From Hyphochytrium catenoides (lineage: Eukaryota; Sar; Hyphochytriomycetes; Hyphochytriales; Hyphochytriaceae), in NCBI GenBank assembly GCA_900088475.1, contig FLMG01004558.1, forward strand, positions 1 to 37,074: DNA of 37,074 bases, written 5' to 3'. The position numbers and the translations under genes were made by a program. Each line of letters opens with the position of its first letter. Position 1 is the first letter of the stretch. This document shows, one piece after another, positions 1 to 10,477 of the stretch. The notes under the pieces are model-generated. The model saw nothing but the letters and a program-made list of their open reading frames with translations, searched no databases and was not told the DNA's origin.

Positions 1-186
1 TCTCCTTTCCGCCGATAGATCTTTCCCATTCGTAGATCTTCCCAACAGGACTGACATTGCTGATCAGGCAAACGCAGCTTGGCTGCCCAGGAGAACATTG
101 GTAAAAGAGAAAAGACAGTGAAGAGATAGAGAGGGGCAACAAAAGCTTTAGGACGAGGAAGGGACAAGAGGAGAAGGAGGCGGGAG
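1..186. other. Upstream region of the F-box gene
   Basis: No coding region is supported here. The last 90 bases are purine-rich (GA-rich) and lead straight into the ATG of the F-box gene, so they are probably its 5' leader or promoter. No TATA-like element was convincing. Confidence 0.4.
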
Positions 187-495
187 ATGGATCAGCAGGA
201 ACCTCGCCGAAGAAGCTCTGATTGCACAGACATTGGTAAGAAAGAGAAGCTGAAGATATCTAAAGTGCATCTAGCATATTCATATTCTCTCTCTTTGTGT
301 GTGTCTCTCTCTCCCTCTCTCTCTTTCTCTCCTCTCTCTCCACGCGCGCTCTGTCTCTCTGAGGCCCTTTTTTTACTGCTCTTTCTCGCTTTGTTTATCC
401 GTCTGACTTCCTATGTTTCTCAAGCGTTCGGCATGACTTGCTTCCTGCTATTCGTCTTCTTACTCTGGGTGCCTCTTCAGATTCTCTCTCTTCTT

Positions 496-533
<38 letters not shown>

Positions 534-1447
534 TTTCTCTCTCTCTCTCTCTGTCTCTCTTTGTTTAAAGTGGCTGTCTGTCCATTGTTCTCCTGCGTTA
601 CGTATTCCACCCAGAAAAGAAGCATTCTCTTTGTTTCTCACCAGTGTTTTTGCCTGTGCGCTCCTCATCTCTCTCCTCTTTCTGTCTCTCTCCACCGGTC
701 CGCCCCCCAATCCACGCAGTGCCAGTGAGGACAGCGCCTCAGGAATGGCCTAGCGAGGGAGGAACAGAATGGCTGGCGTGGTTCCTTCTCGAGCATCAAA
801 GACAGCAGCAGCTCCTTCTCCTCAATTCCTCCTCTTCCTTCTCCTCCCCTGCACAGCACATTCCTTGCGATGTCATCCCTAACATCCTTTCCTTTGTGGA
901 TGCGGAGACACTCTGCAGGGCATCCCAGGTCTGCATCTCATGGAGAGGTTAGTACCCAGGGATCAGGGAGTTAGTGGGCCTCTTTCTCTCTCTCTCTTTC
1001 TCTCTCTTTCCATGAAAGTGTCTGACTGTATTGCTGTGGCTTTCCACGTCATCCTTCTCGCCATCTATGCGGACATTGTCTCTCTTCTTCATTGCCCGTC
1101 TCTCTTTGCGCTCTCATTCTTCGCAACCTCTTTCACCCTCTGTCTGCCAGCCCCCCTCAGTCTTGACTCTCTCTCTCTCTCTCTCTCTGTCTGCAGACGT
1201 TGCCAACCAGGAAATCTACTGGCAGAGACTTTGTGAGAGGCGATGGGCAGTCTCTCTTTCTGCTCTCTCTTCCTCTTCTTCCTCCGCCTTGCCCTCCTCG
1301 CGCACTCTGTATAAGATGACACTGCAGTCCTTGAGGAAGATGCGAAGAGAGATCCTGCAGGAGCACGCGTTGGCAGCTGCGCAGCACCTTCTCAAGATCC
1401 CGCTCCATACGGCCATGCAGATCTTGCAGTCCACAGGCGCTGCCTGA
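187..1447 (+). CDS. F-box protein, three exons
   Basis: Exons are 187-235, 720-947 and 1197-1447, joined by GTAAGA...GCAG and GTTAGT...GCAG introns. The joined reading frame gives 175 residues and ends in TGA. Residues about 63-106 form an F-box: HIPCDVIPNILSFVDAETL followed by CRASQVCISW, then YWQRLCERRW after the second splice. F-box proteins normally bind SKP1 in SCF ubiquitin ligases and present substrates, so an adaptor role in ubiquitination is likely. There is no recognisable WD40, LRR or Kelch substrate domain; the C-terminal 70 residues are basic and predicted helical, so the target is unknown. A Ser/Gln/Leu-rich low-complexity stretch precedes the F-box. Both introns hold long CT repeats that open spurious Ser/Leu-rich frames. 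The ATG at 187 is the first in the frame, though the 49-nt first exon is less certain than the rest. The gene converges on GAA1. Confidence 0.85.
236..719 (+). repeat. CT-rich simple repeat inside F-box intron 1
   Basis: The intron holds interrupted (CT)n/(TC)n runs, densest at about 283-360 and 485-560. On the gene's sense strand this is a very long pyrimidine tract. Intron 2 (948-1196) has similar runs at about 980-1012 and 1166-1190. Confidence 0.85.
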
Positions 1448-1810
1448 ATCCTCTCTCCTCTCTCTTCTCTTCTCTCTCCCTCTGCGCAGGTCATTGCTTT
1501 AAAGTATGGACGAGAACAGCGAGCCAACAAAGAGAAAAAGAGACGAAACTGTACACTTCTGTTGTCGCTATTAGCTAAATATACAAAGCGTAGTTAGCAT
1601 TCTTCCTCTAGAAGAGAGGCGTCTCGCCGTTGGATCCTGTACACACAATGTAAATAAAGGAGAATGCTTTGATGCTTCCATACTTTTCGGCGTATCCTCT
1701 CTTTTTCCCATTGAGAGTGACGAAGAGGCAAAGAACGGATAAAAAAGATGTCAAAGACGAGTGAGACGGCCAACCCCGGACACGAAGGCTCTCTCTTCTG
1801 GTGAATGTGA
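1448..1810. other. Convergent 3' intergenic region between F-box gene and GAA1
   Basis: This stretch lies between the stop codon of the plus-strand F-box gene and that of the minus-strand GAA1 gene. It contains no supported coding sequence. A canonical AATAAA lies at 1653-1658, about 206 bases after the F-box stop, and is the likely polyadenylation signal of that gene. Confidence 0.6.
1653..1658 (+). promoter_or_regulatory. Putative polyadenylation signal of the F-box gene
   Basis: This is a canonical AATAAA hexamer on the plus strand, downstream of the F-box stop at 1447. The assignment is by position only. Confidence 0.45.
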
Positions 1811-4800
1811 TCATTCTGCTTTCTGCTTGTCTCTCTTCTCCTCACGAAACAGCAGGATGTATAGTGCAGCGAGGTAGGCAGGCAAATACACCGCGCACAC
1901 CAAAGGAAAGAGCACGGAGCCCAAGAGAAAATGTGAACGCGTGAGCTCCGAGATGAAAGCTGCCATCTGTCCGCCTAAACGCAAGGAGTCAGCAATTACG
2001 CAGAGCCAGTCAGTTGAATCAAAGCGCCAGTGAGCTGATGGGTTCAGTCGAGGGAGAGAATAAGAAAGGCGAATGAGAGGAGGTGTAAATGGCTTTGGCT
2101 GCATAAAACAGAGCTCCTCACAAAGTACCACGACGGACAATGGAGTCTTAAGTATGAAAGAGACACGGCAATAGGAGTCTCTTAAGTATGAAAGGGACAG
2201 GGCAATAGGAGACATTCGGCGCTCGGCAAATCCATCAATAGCAGAGGACCATACAAAAGAGAAAGCAGCTCTAAGGAAGCACTCGGGAGACCGTCAGGAA
2301 CCAAACGACAGGCAGGAGAGAGAGGAGACATAATCAGGAGGCCTCTGCGAAGAACAAACTTATAGTGGCTTGTACCTGAGAGAGCTAATAACAACAGCGG
2401 GGGAGACATAGATATAACGTACAGAGCCGACAAAGCTCTCCTTCCCCTACACAGTTCCGGTCAGAGCCAAGGAAGAGAGAGCATCTAGCAAGCGCAGCTG
2501 GTGGACCGACTTACCAATAGAAGGAGGGGCATGAGACTGGAACAAGAAGGGACACTGGAGTGCAGAGTATGGCGCTCCACAGGGCCAGAGGGAAATTCAG
2601 TACTCCTAAGATTGCGTGCGCGTAGCTAACAACAGAACGGTATCCCATAATGTCAGTAAGCTACCAAGTAACGCACATCTTATTGGGAAGCACTGACCTG
2701 ATCAGTAGGAGCTGCCCGACCTTCACCGCCCTCCAGCCAGGGTCGCTCTCATATGTTGGCGCGGTGGAGAAAAGAGGCTTTAGTTCTATTCCTAACTGTA
2801 GAGGAAGAGGGGGACTTAGTGTTGTTAGTGCTGAACTCCCTCTGCTGAAAAGACTCCCCTGCACGTTGAGTAAAAGTGTTAACCCCTCCCCGCTGTCCGA
2901 CAGCTCTTCTTAAGTGTTAGGGAACCCTTCCTTTCCCAACCTCTCTTTTTCACTCTCTCTCTCTGACACAACCCCTCTCTCTCTCTCTCTCTCTCTCTTA
3001 CTCCTTTCTCTCTCCTTCGCTTGCAGGTTCTCTCTCCCTCTAACACTTGATCTCGGTTTATAAGCCTTACGACGGCTAAAAATTGAAATACATACCTTCT
3101 TAGCTTTTTCTATCTCTTTTTGTTCCTTTTCTAGCGCTGAAGTACTAATGAACGCCGCCTCTGTCTCTGCACCGCGTAGTCCTGGAAGTCTTTGCAAGAG
3201 CGAGAGGACCCGAAGACAAAATAAGGACAAGACGGAAGATCCTCCAAGCCAGATGAAAGGGGTGCTTCCTGCCGATCTCTCTAGCCCAATAAGAAGCTCC
3301 AGCTCTGTCCGATAGTGATGGAGCGAGCTGCCAAATGAAGAAGATAAGGGAGTCGTAGCCGGCAGTAGTCGTAACCGATCAAGGACAGGGCGCGGAGCGG
3401 TGAGAAAACGTGTCACACATGTGATAAGAGTGCGCGAGGAGCTCTGACAGCTACGTGAAAACGCTAACCTTGCCAACTGGTAACATAAGAAGCCTGTGAC
3501 AGTAAACGCCATAAACGCCAGCATTCCGAACGCCGTCCTAAAGCCACACTGAGCGAGAAACGAAAAAAAGAGATGCAGGCGCCCATTAGGTGCTCGGGCT
3601 GAAATAAACAGCGATGAGCGACTGCGAATCCAAGAAGAAAAGCTTACCGTGGACACCGATAGTCGAAGGAGCGCAAAGAAGCTCGGCGAGAGGATGAGGG
3701 CTAAAGAGTAGTAGTACTCCCCAATAGACACGAACGTCCGCGCGCTTGGCAGAAGGTAGAACCAGAACGACTACAGGAGGAGCCAGAGGTTAGTCAATGG
3801 CAGGGCTTACAGCGACAGAATGCAGGCTAAGGAAACGAAAGCGTCCATTGCGCTTTGGAGGGTCGAGGGGGCAACAGGGTGGATGACACAAAGGAACTAC
3901 GCGCGACTATGAGCACCTGATGGAGCTTTTCTTCTGTGTTGCTGATGGCTCTAACTGCCATTTCTAAGGTGCGAAGTATGCTCTTCCGCGGCTTCTTCGG
4001 CTGATTGGTGTCCAGCGCGGTTAACGAAAGAGCGTCGATATTATAGCTGCAGACCGGTGACATAAAGGATGACAGTGACCAAAGGGCGATGACGACACAC
4101 AAAGAATGAGTCGATAGGCTGACTAGCAAACAGTAGACAATACGTCTTGCCTGATGAAATGGGCGTGTGATCCAGACGGTCCTGACGCCAAAGTCTTCAT
4201 GAAGCGGAAGAGCTGGAACAAATGTTGCAGGTAGTTCTAGGTGATAAGGGACAGGATGAAGGCAGAGGAGCCGTCAAGAGAGAAGCAAATACAAGTCCGT
4301 TGACAAGGTGAGAGGGAGGCGGGAATTGCGTACGGAACAGATCAGCCAGATTAACCGGATGAAAAGCACAAATCAAAGAGAGAGAGAGGAGAAAAGAGCA
4401 AGAAACTTTTGTTCCCAGAAGTCAGAAGCAACAAGATATCCAGACCCTGAACAAGATCCCTAATAAAGTAAGGGAGGCTTCTTACGTCGATGGCGCGTTG
4501 CATTGAAGAAGGGACTATCGGGAGGATGGACTTGAAGGCAAAAGACTCCATGGACTGCAGGAAGTCCTGGCAGAGGCCCCGTCCCACTGGACAGCTAGCC
4601 CCAAGAAGCAGAAGTGGCTTGAGATAATACACTTGACCGTTATGCATTCAAAAGGGTTGAGGGCAACGAGCAAATGCTAAAAGTCAGGAGGCAGGATGCA
4701 CGAGCAACGAGAAGCCCCAGAAGTTGGCTGTATAGTCAGCAAAGCCAAATGAGAAACGGTAACCTCAGTGGAGCGAGGAAGGTCTTGCAAAAAAGTTCAA

Positions 4801-7255
4801 GACCGTGACGAAAACAGCCGGATTTTAGGCATCGCGAGAGAGACGTACCGGTCCACAACCACAGGAACTCCTGCCCCTTCGTTATATTGGATGGCAGTAT
4901 GGAATGTGTTGAGGAGGTCTAAGTTGGGCAGTTGTCCGTTCAGACCGGCACCCAAGAGAGCCAGGGAGTCAAATTTTTTGCCTATTAAAGGAGATAAAAC
5001 ATCAGATAGTCTAGCAGTACCATGCAGAGTGATGAGGTTGACCGACGATCAGTGGGTGATGCGGAGAGACAAAGGGCGGTTCACAATAAGGATCAGACAG
5101 CGCCAAGATTATAAAGAGTGAAGCTCACCTAGAAGAGATGGGCAATTGGTAGATCAACAGCAAGAATAAAAAAAAAGAGTGAAGGAGCAACGGCTCGGAC
5201 GCTGAACAAAAGTAAGTCTAGCAAGATGTAGTTTACCGGAGACATCGACCACTACGGCAGCTCTGATCACCCCCGCGTGAGCAAAGATTATATCACCGCC
5301 TTCTGTTATGGGGTCAGCGTGATATTGTCGCAACCACAGCTTCAAAGGGAGGAAAGAGAGGCATTAGAGACAGCCACGTTGCTGAACGAGTAAGAGTGGA
5401 ACAAGGTGGACGATAAGGAACAACCTCGTGAAACGATGAAGACAAAAGAGAGAAGGTTATCCGGGGGACCCTGTCGCTGTCCCAGGGAGCGGCGCCGCAA
5501 AGTTTTGAAAAGAAGTACACCTTACCTGTGTGCCTGGCGCATGGCCGTCCCTGCCATCTTTATCGCCATCTAGAGCGCCACGCAGGGAAAATATTAGGTC
5601 CACATTATACACAACAAGCTTCCATTTCCTTACGACTTTCAATAACTTTCCCTCCCTAACCGTACGGACCGACATCCCGCGTGCCGTCTCTCTCTCAGTC
5701 CGATCCTTGTCTATAGTATCTCACCATCAGCCAAAAGTAAGATCACGTCTTTGGACAGCCAGGTGACTGTCTGCAGGTGCTTCATGAGAAACATCAAGAT
5801 GGCCATTCCGGAGGTTTCTGAACCATATCGGGATGGCAAATAGAGTAGAGCACAAAGATATATTGAGTGGTGACATTTCCCTTCCCGCTGAAAGAGCTGC
5901 AAGCTGAAATTCCTGACCTTTGCTCGGACCTCCAGCAGGTAGATTGCGATAGTGAGCCACCAGCGCTATGGATTCCTACTCCCAAGCAGTATAGCGAGCA
6001 CCGCATTAGAATGGCGGGAAGATCAACGACAGCCAATGTACTGACTTCGTACGCGACTTGCCAACGGCAGGAAGAAGAGATTAAGAATCTGCTACATGAC
6101 CGTAGAAAGAGAGCGAAGGAGAAAAAAAAGAGAAGAGGGCTTTCTACCTTCCCATCTGCCGCGGGGTGAGCGCGTAACAAAGCGTAGACATTCTCTCGCT
6201 TCACTCCGTCAGCGTCCGTGAAATTCTGTCTATAGGCCTCTAGACCCATGCTTTGGAGCTTCTGCTGCAGCCACTGGGCCGAGGATGCACAGCGGTCTTG
6301 ACAACCATTTACAGAGAGGTGTGGCAGCGAGGAATACTCCGCTTGGATCCTCTGCACTTCCGACATCTGATAAGAGAGACAGTGCGATGAACGTCAAGGG
6401 AAAGTCGAGAGTAAGAAGGGTGCAAATCCACATGACGCGTACTGACCGCGGGCTTTCCTAATGAGGATCTCAACATATCCGTGAGTAGCGCATTCTCCGA
6501 TATGTAGGTCCCGCGGCACTTGAGCTCGCCAGTGGTGACAGTCACAGCAGGGAAGAGAAGGACCCACACCAGCCCCACAACCAGCAGAAAGACGCTGTAG
6601 AAACGAAAGGCAAAGAAGCAGAACGGATCAGGTAAGGTCAGATCTCTGAGTTCTTCTCTATATAGTCGATTAGCGATGGCATCGTAGAAAAAGCGAAAGA
6701 CGATAGACGAAAGAGAAAGACAATAGAGAAAGACGATACAGTACTGCAAAGAGAGGTCAGGAGGAGTGCAAGAGTTGACAGAAGGCCAAGGGCTGAGAGG
6801 TGTACATCGAGAGGAGGAGGGAGAGAAATGGAAAGCGAGATAAGAGAAGAGACATGAAGACAGAGAAGGCGTGCGCAGACAGACAGTGACAAAGTAAAGA
6901 GTAAGAGGCTCGCCAGGTAAGAGGCGGGAAGGAGAAGCAAAGTGGGAGAGGAGAGGAGAGAGCTGCGGAAAGGGAAATGCGTCCGATCAAGTCAAGGGGA
7001 GGAGGAGAGAGAGGAGAGAGAGAAAAAGACAAAGAACCAACGAATGTAGCCTGGCAGTGTCAGAACAATCGACGGAGGATGAGCACCAATGGCCAGAGTA
7101 GAGATGCCTCGTGGTGACCTGAATGGAGCATTCCACTTCCAAATGAACTGAAGCACCTTTTGCCTGCGCTCAAAGCGCTTGGTAGAGGCTTTGAAGAGCT
7201 CATCACCACAGGCAAGCTTGGCTTGAGATAACTCTTCTGCTGCCGCATCTCCCAT
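1811..7255 (-). CDS. GAA1: GPI transamidase component GAA1 (GPAA1), 17 exons
   Basis: Exons on the minus strand, 5' to 3': 7255-7119, 6594-6447, 6366-6148, 5887-5725, 5569-5526, 5339-5237, 4981-4849, 4594-4486, 4236-4151, 4046-3917, 3770-3648, 3548-3469, 3327-3096, 2795-2698, 2625-2515, 2368-2250, 1974-1811. All phases join, giving 2199 nt and 732 residues. GAA1 is the ER-membrane subunit of the GPI transamidase, which attaches GPI anchors to proteins with a C-terminal signal. Collinear matches to the family are: N-terminal RRQKVLQFIWKWNAP and a first membrane helix, then RGTYISENAL, ENVYALLRAHP, WLSKDVILLLADG, GTQLWLRQYH, GLNGQLPNLDLLN, SGPSGSHAHF, FYLLPSARTFVSIGEYY, DPGWRAVKVGQLL, and several C-terminal helices ending SVLFPLVCAVYLPAYLA. 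The human protein has about 621 residues; this one is longer. Intron 9 needs a GC donor (AG|GCAAG at 4150). Exon 5 is only 44 nt. Donors GTCACC (intron 1) and GTCCTC (intron 16) are weak, and the acceptor at 2369 is the least certain boundary. Confidence 0.93.
2147..2211. repeat. Two-copy 31-bp tandem repeat in GAA1 intron 16
   Basis: Copies at 2147-2177 and 2181-2211 start CTTAAGTATGAAAG and end GGCAATAGGAG. They differ at two positions and are separated by three bases (34-bp period). They lie inside the last GAA1 intron. Confidence 0.85.
2949..3023. repeat. CT/GA simple repeat in GAA1 intron 13
   Basis: (TC)n runs are on the plus strand, so the repeat is (GA)n on the GAA1 sense strand. The densest part is about 2970-2999. 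It lies between exons 3327-3096 and 2795-2698. Confidence 0.85.
6760..7045. repeat. GA/CT-rich low-complexity tract in GAA1 intron 1
   Basis: The plus strand is made of GAGAGG and GAGGAG-like runs, so the GAA1 sense strand is pyrimidine-rich. It lies in the 524-bp first intron (7118-6595) and produces the Ser/Leu-rich shadow frames seen there. Confidence 0.75.
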
Positions 7256-7886
7256 CTTACTATTGAAGGCACTCTCCAGTCCCCGCCCTGTACTAATGTC
7301 AGAACCTAAATCGTGACAGAACCCAAGCCGAGGATCTCCTGCCCTTCCAACCTAACCAGATAGTCGGCCCGCCCGTAACACTCTTCGTGCAGAAGCAGAA
7401 GAAAGATCAGGAGAGTCAACAGGAGATCAAGGGACGGAGAACGGCTGCGTGCAAAGCTTTATATACCGGAGCTTTTGACCCTGGATAGAGCTTCGGAGCC
7501 GCAATAATCTCTGGATCTGTAAAGCATCAGAAGCCAGATCCAAGAGGCAAGTTGCCTTCTCTGCAGGGTTATTATTATAGTACTAGTCTAAGTTTATACT
7601 CGAATAAATAGAATCATACAGTACTCTATCAGGAATAGTCGAGGGCTTGACGATCTGAAGAGTTACTTAGGAAGCGCAGCACAACCGTGTTGTCCCTTGG
7701 CCCCCACAAGCTCGGTGATGGTCCACTTTTCTCTTGGCTTACTCTCTCTCTCTCTCGCTCGTCAGTCGTCAGTCCACTCCCTGTCTGGCTGCGCGCCTCT
7801 CCACTATCGAGGTAACCCTGGTACGGGATGGCTGATCTTCCTTGCGCGATGTGGCTCTGATGGCAGGAGAGATGAGATCGTATCCT
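7256..7886. other. GAA1 promoter side and 3' flank of the next minus-strand gene
   Basis: No coding region is supported. GAA1 starts at 7255 on the minus strand and the unrecognised gene upstream ends at 7887, so this 630-bp stretch should hold the GAA1 promoter and the 3' UTR of its neighbour. A short CT run lies at about 7741-7761. The part around 7571-7620 is AT-rich. Confidence 0.5.
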
Positions 7887-10119
7887 CTACTGTCGGATAG
7901 GGACAATGGGCCATAGGGTTGCTGGCTGCTGTTCCTTGTATTTTCTCTCTAATGCTACTTCTAATTCTCCAATAGCTGTCGCTCGATCTCCGTACAGCGC
8001 CTGAAGCTGACGCTTTCTCGCGGTAAGGGCGGGCTCATTGCCGACCTTGCCTGTCCCTGCGAACAGCCAGATTCAGATAGAAGAACAGAGGAGCGCGACC
8101 TACGGTACAATCACCTGTTGATAGATCAGCAGCACCAATTTCTATTGCATTGGCTCCGTTTGTTGAAGTTTGACTCATAACTCCTCCCATTGTGTCCTTT
8201 GACTTGAGCTTAGCTGTCCTTCTTTCTGCAAAAAGTGGCAGGTCAGGACATATTATATTTAGCCTTGACCACCATCAGAGATTAAGGACAGCGTACTGGT
8301 ATCGACTCAGATGAGAACAGAGACTTCATAAAGCAACAATGGTTCAAGACAAGCCAGCGAAGCCCGTGTCCAACCTTTTTGCGCTTTTTTACGTTCCCTG
8401 CGTAACTTCGCTTGTCGCCTCTTAACAGTCTCCAACAGCTTTGCTGCCCACTCATCAGTTAATTCAAAGCCCAGTTCATACTCAGCCTCCGGCTCCTTAT
8501 TCTTATCAATCGCCAACCATTCCTACGCACGGGCAATGGTGACATGGAATAGGACGACGATGATTAGAAAGATCGCGAGGGCAGTATTAGTGAGAGAGGG
8601 GGTAGAGGGGCCTCTCAGGCATGAGGGTCTATAACTTGCCTGATCTTCAGCCTCAATTGCTCCTACTTCTTCTTCTTCGTCTTCGAGATTCTCAGGTATT
8701 TGCGTTTGGGCCTGTTCACATGAGGGGTCCACTTGACTCCAGGGCGAGGATGGAGCGCAGGGGCTGTAGAACGCAGGACAGGGCCGTTGACTCGAAGAAG
8801 TGGGAAAGAGCCAGACGTGCTGATAGTGCGGGTTATTGACCAACGATGGGTCCGACCAGCGACCAGGAAACGGATAAGGTGGCCGAATCATCGCCAACCC
8901 TTCGGTTCCTTCCGCAAGAACTTTGAGGTCGCCAATAAGTCCTTCTGCTTCTCTTTCACCGAAGGGACAACAAATGGAAGGTATCAAGGCTTTCGTATGT
9001 GCGGGAAGAGAGGACAAGTTCGGCAAGCTCTTCTCCTGCAGCAGTGCCTCATCACAGCGCCCAGCTCGCCTCTTAAAGGCTTGGCAAACTCTCTGAAGAT
9101 GGTGATCTCTGACACGGCTCTGCTGAAGTCTGACTCGGAACCTCGGAAGTCTGCTATCGGATTTCTTCAGGCCTGATGCTGGTAGCTGAGCATTACTCAA
9201 CCGATCCGGCTGCAGTTACTACAGGGAGCACAGTGTGATTAACCATAGGTAGGATGGGTAGATTTTGTTTGGGTGATTACTACGGCGGTAAGGGTGTCCT
9301 TATATCGGACTTAATCTGATAGTCTGAGTAGAGAAAGAAGGTGATGGCTTTTTTGGAAGCCGCTATTCGGCTTTGAGATTTGTACCTTAGGCTTTGGGCC
9401 TGGCTCGGGTTCTTGGGGTTTCCCATCTGCTCATAACACATAGAACCAGAAGGTATTCCGCGTCCAAGCTAAATTTAGCCCTTCTTCATAGCAAGCTTAG
9501 CTTCTAATTAAATTCCCCCTTTTCTGACAGGAACCTATATTCTGTCCATTTCTAACCTGAGGGTGCGCCGCCCGAGCACCTATAACGGCCACAAAAGGGT
9601 TGTCTGTTTCCAACCCTAAGAATAGCCGCCCATGTCTGAGTCTCACCCCCTCTGAATTTTGCTTCAGCCAGCGGCGCACAAGAGCGCGAGGCAGACAGAG
9701 GATAAAGGCAGATACAAAAAGATACAAACGCACCCGAGACAGATAGCACCAATAATCACACGACACCTAGGTTACGGGAAAAAGAGAGATACGATGCGTG
9801 AGAGGAAGAGTTTGAATGCGAGTGCAAAGAGATAGAGAGCGAGGAGAAGTGAGGGAAGGCCCCAGGAATATTGTAGGAAACACAGGAGAATCCAAACTTA
9901 GTGATAAAATAAATGAAGAAAGCGCAGGGAAACGGGTCCGACAGAGGTTTTGGCTGGGTCTCACAAGGGGCGAGGGAAGACACGCAGCAGGGCAAACAGA
10001 CAGAGAGCTCAACATCGCGAGGTGGACTCATCACTGTCTGAGAGCTCTATTGAAGCTGCACCAGGCGGACAGTGGAGATTTCTATCGTCCGTTGAAGATT
10101 TTGACTTCAAAGGTGGCAT
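7887..10119 (-). CDS. Unrecognised charged protein, at least six exons; 5' end uncertain
   Basis: Firm exons, 5' to 3': one ending at 9557, then 9426-9386, 9209-8640, 8522-8375, 8225-8115 and 8056-7887 (TAG). Phases join throughout. The intron after 8640 has a GC donor (CAG|GCAAGT). The protein has a Pro-rich linker (GKPQEPEPGPKPK), a basic region with scattered Cys/His, an acidic run (NLEDEEEEVG), a strongly basic helical stretch (VKRRQAKLRRERKKAQKE) and a C-terminus with RKRQLQALYGD and ALERKYKEQQPATLWP. Upstream, a cysteine-bearing frame (PFCGRYRCSGG) runs into the 9557 donor. A plausible first exon starts at ATG 10119 (minus strand, begins MPPLKSKSST), but its splice to the rest could not be settled. 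I do not recognise the family. Charge and composition suggest a nuclear or nucleic-acid-associated protein, which is inference. Its 5' end faces the myosin start about 0.36 kb away. Confidence 0.6.
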
Positions 10120-10477
10120 TGGGATCTCGGTTCTGCTGCCATAGTATTTGTCTCTTGGGGCCTGTCATCTACTACTAGGCTTAGGAAAAATCTGACGGGC
10201 ACATCCTGGCGTGATTGACGATTGACAGGTACAGGGCGCCACTATCCTTTCTTTCTGGCGGCAATACTATGCTCTTTGAGTGGGAAGCATTACTCAGTGC
10301 ATGGGAGTCAACCGAGAACAGCCTCTTACTACGATCTTCTCACTCTTTTAGGAAACGATACGGCGACTGTGACCGCAAAGACTGCCGTCAATGCCGTTCA
10401 AGCGGGCTTAAACCTTTATTCCATCATCCAACCTTTTCATCTGATCTTGCGGCCAGTACGAGCAGCGGGTGGCAGCA
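10120..10477. promoter_or_regulatory. Probable shared divergent promoter region
   Basis: This lies between the candidate start of the minus-strand gene (10119) and the first coding exon of the myosin (10478). No coding sequence is supported. Frames open on the plus strand but run into the myosin exon in the wrong phase. No TATA box was identified with confidence. Confidence 0.4.

Noticed and set aside
187-753. Ser/Leu-rich open frame running through the CT repeats
   Set aside because: Only its first 49 bases are exon. The rest is an intron with simple repeats; the true frame resumes at 720 in a different register.
8523-8639. Apparent C-terminal membrane helix (LAIFLIIVVLFHVT) of the 8.5-9.2 kb frame
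   Set aside because: It lies in the GC-AG intron 8639-8523; splicing joins ...EAEDQ to EWLAIDKN and removes it.
8645-8900. Alternative minus-strand frame ending in a Lys-rich tail (PKRKYLRISKTKKKK)
   Set aside because: It is interrupted by stops upstream and does not fit the phases of flanking exons, whereas the chosen frame is open for 190 codons and phase-consistent.
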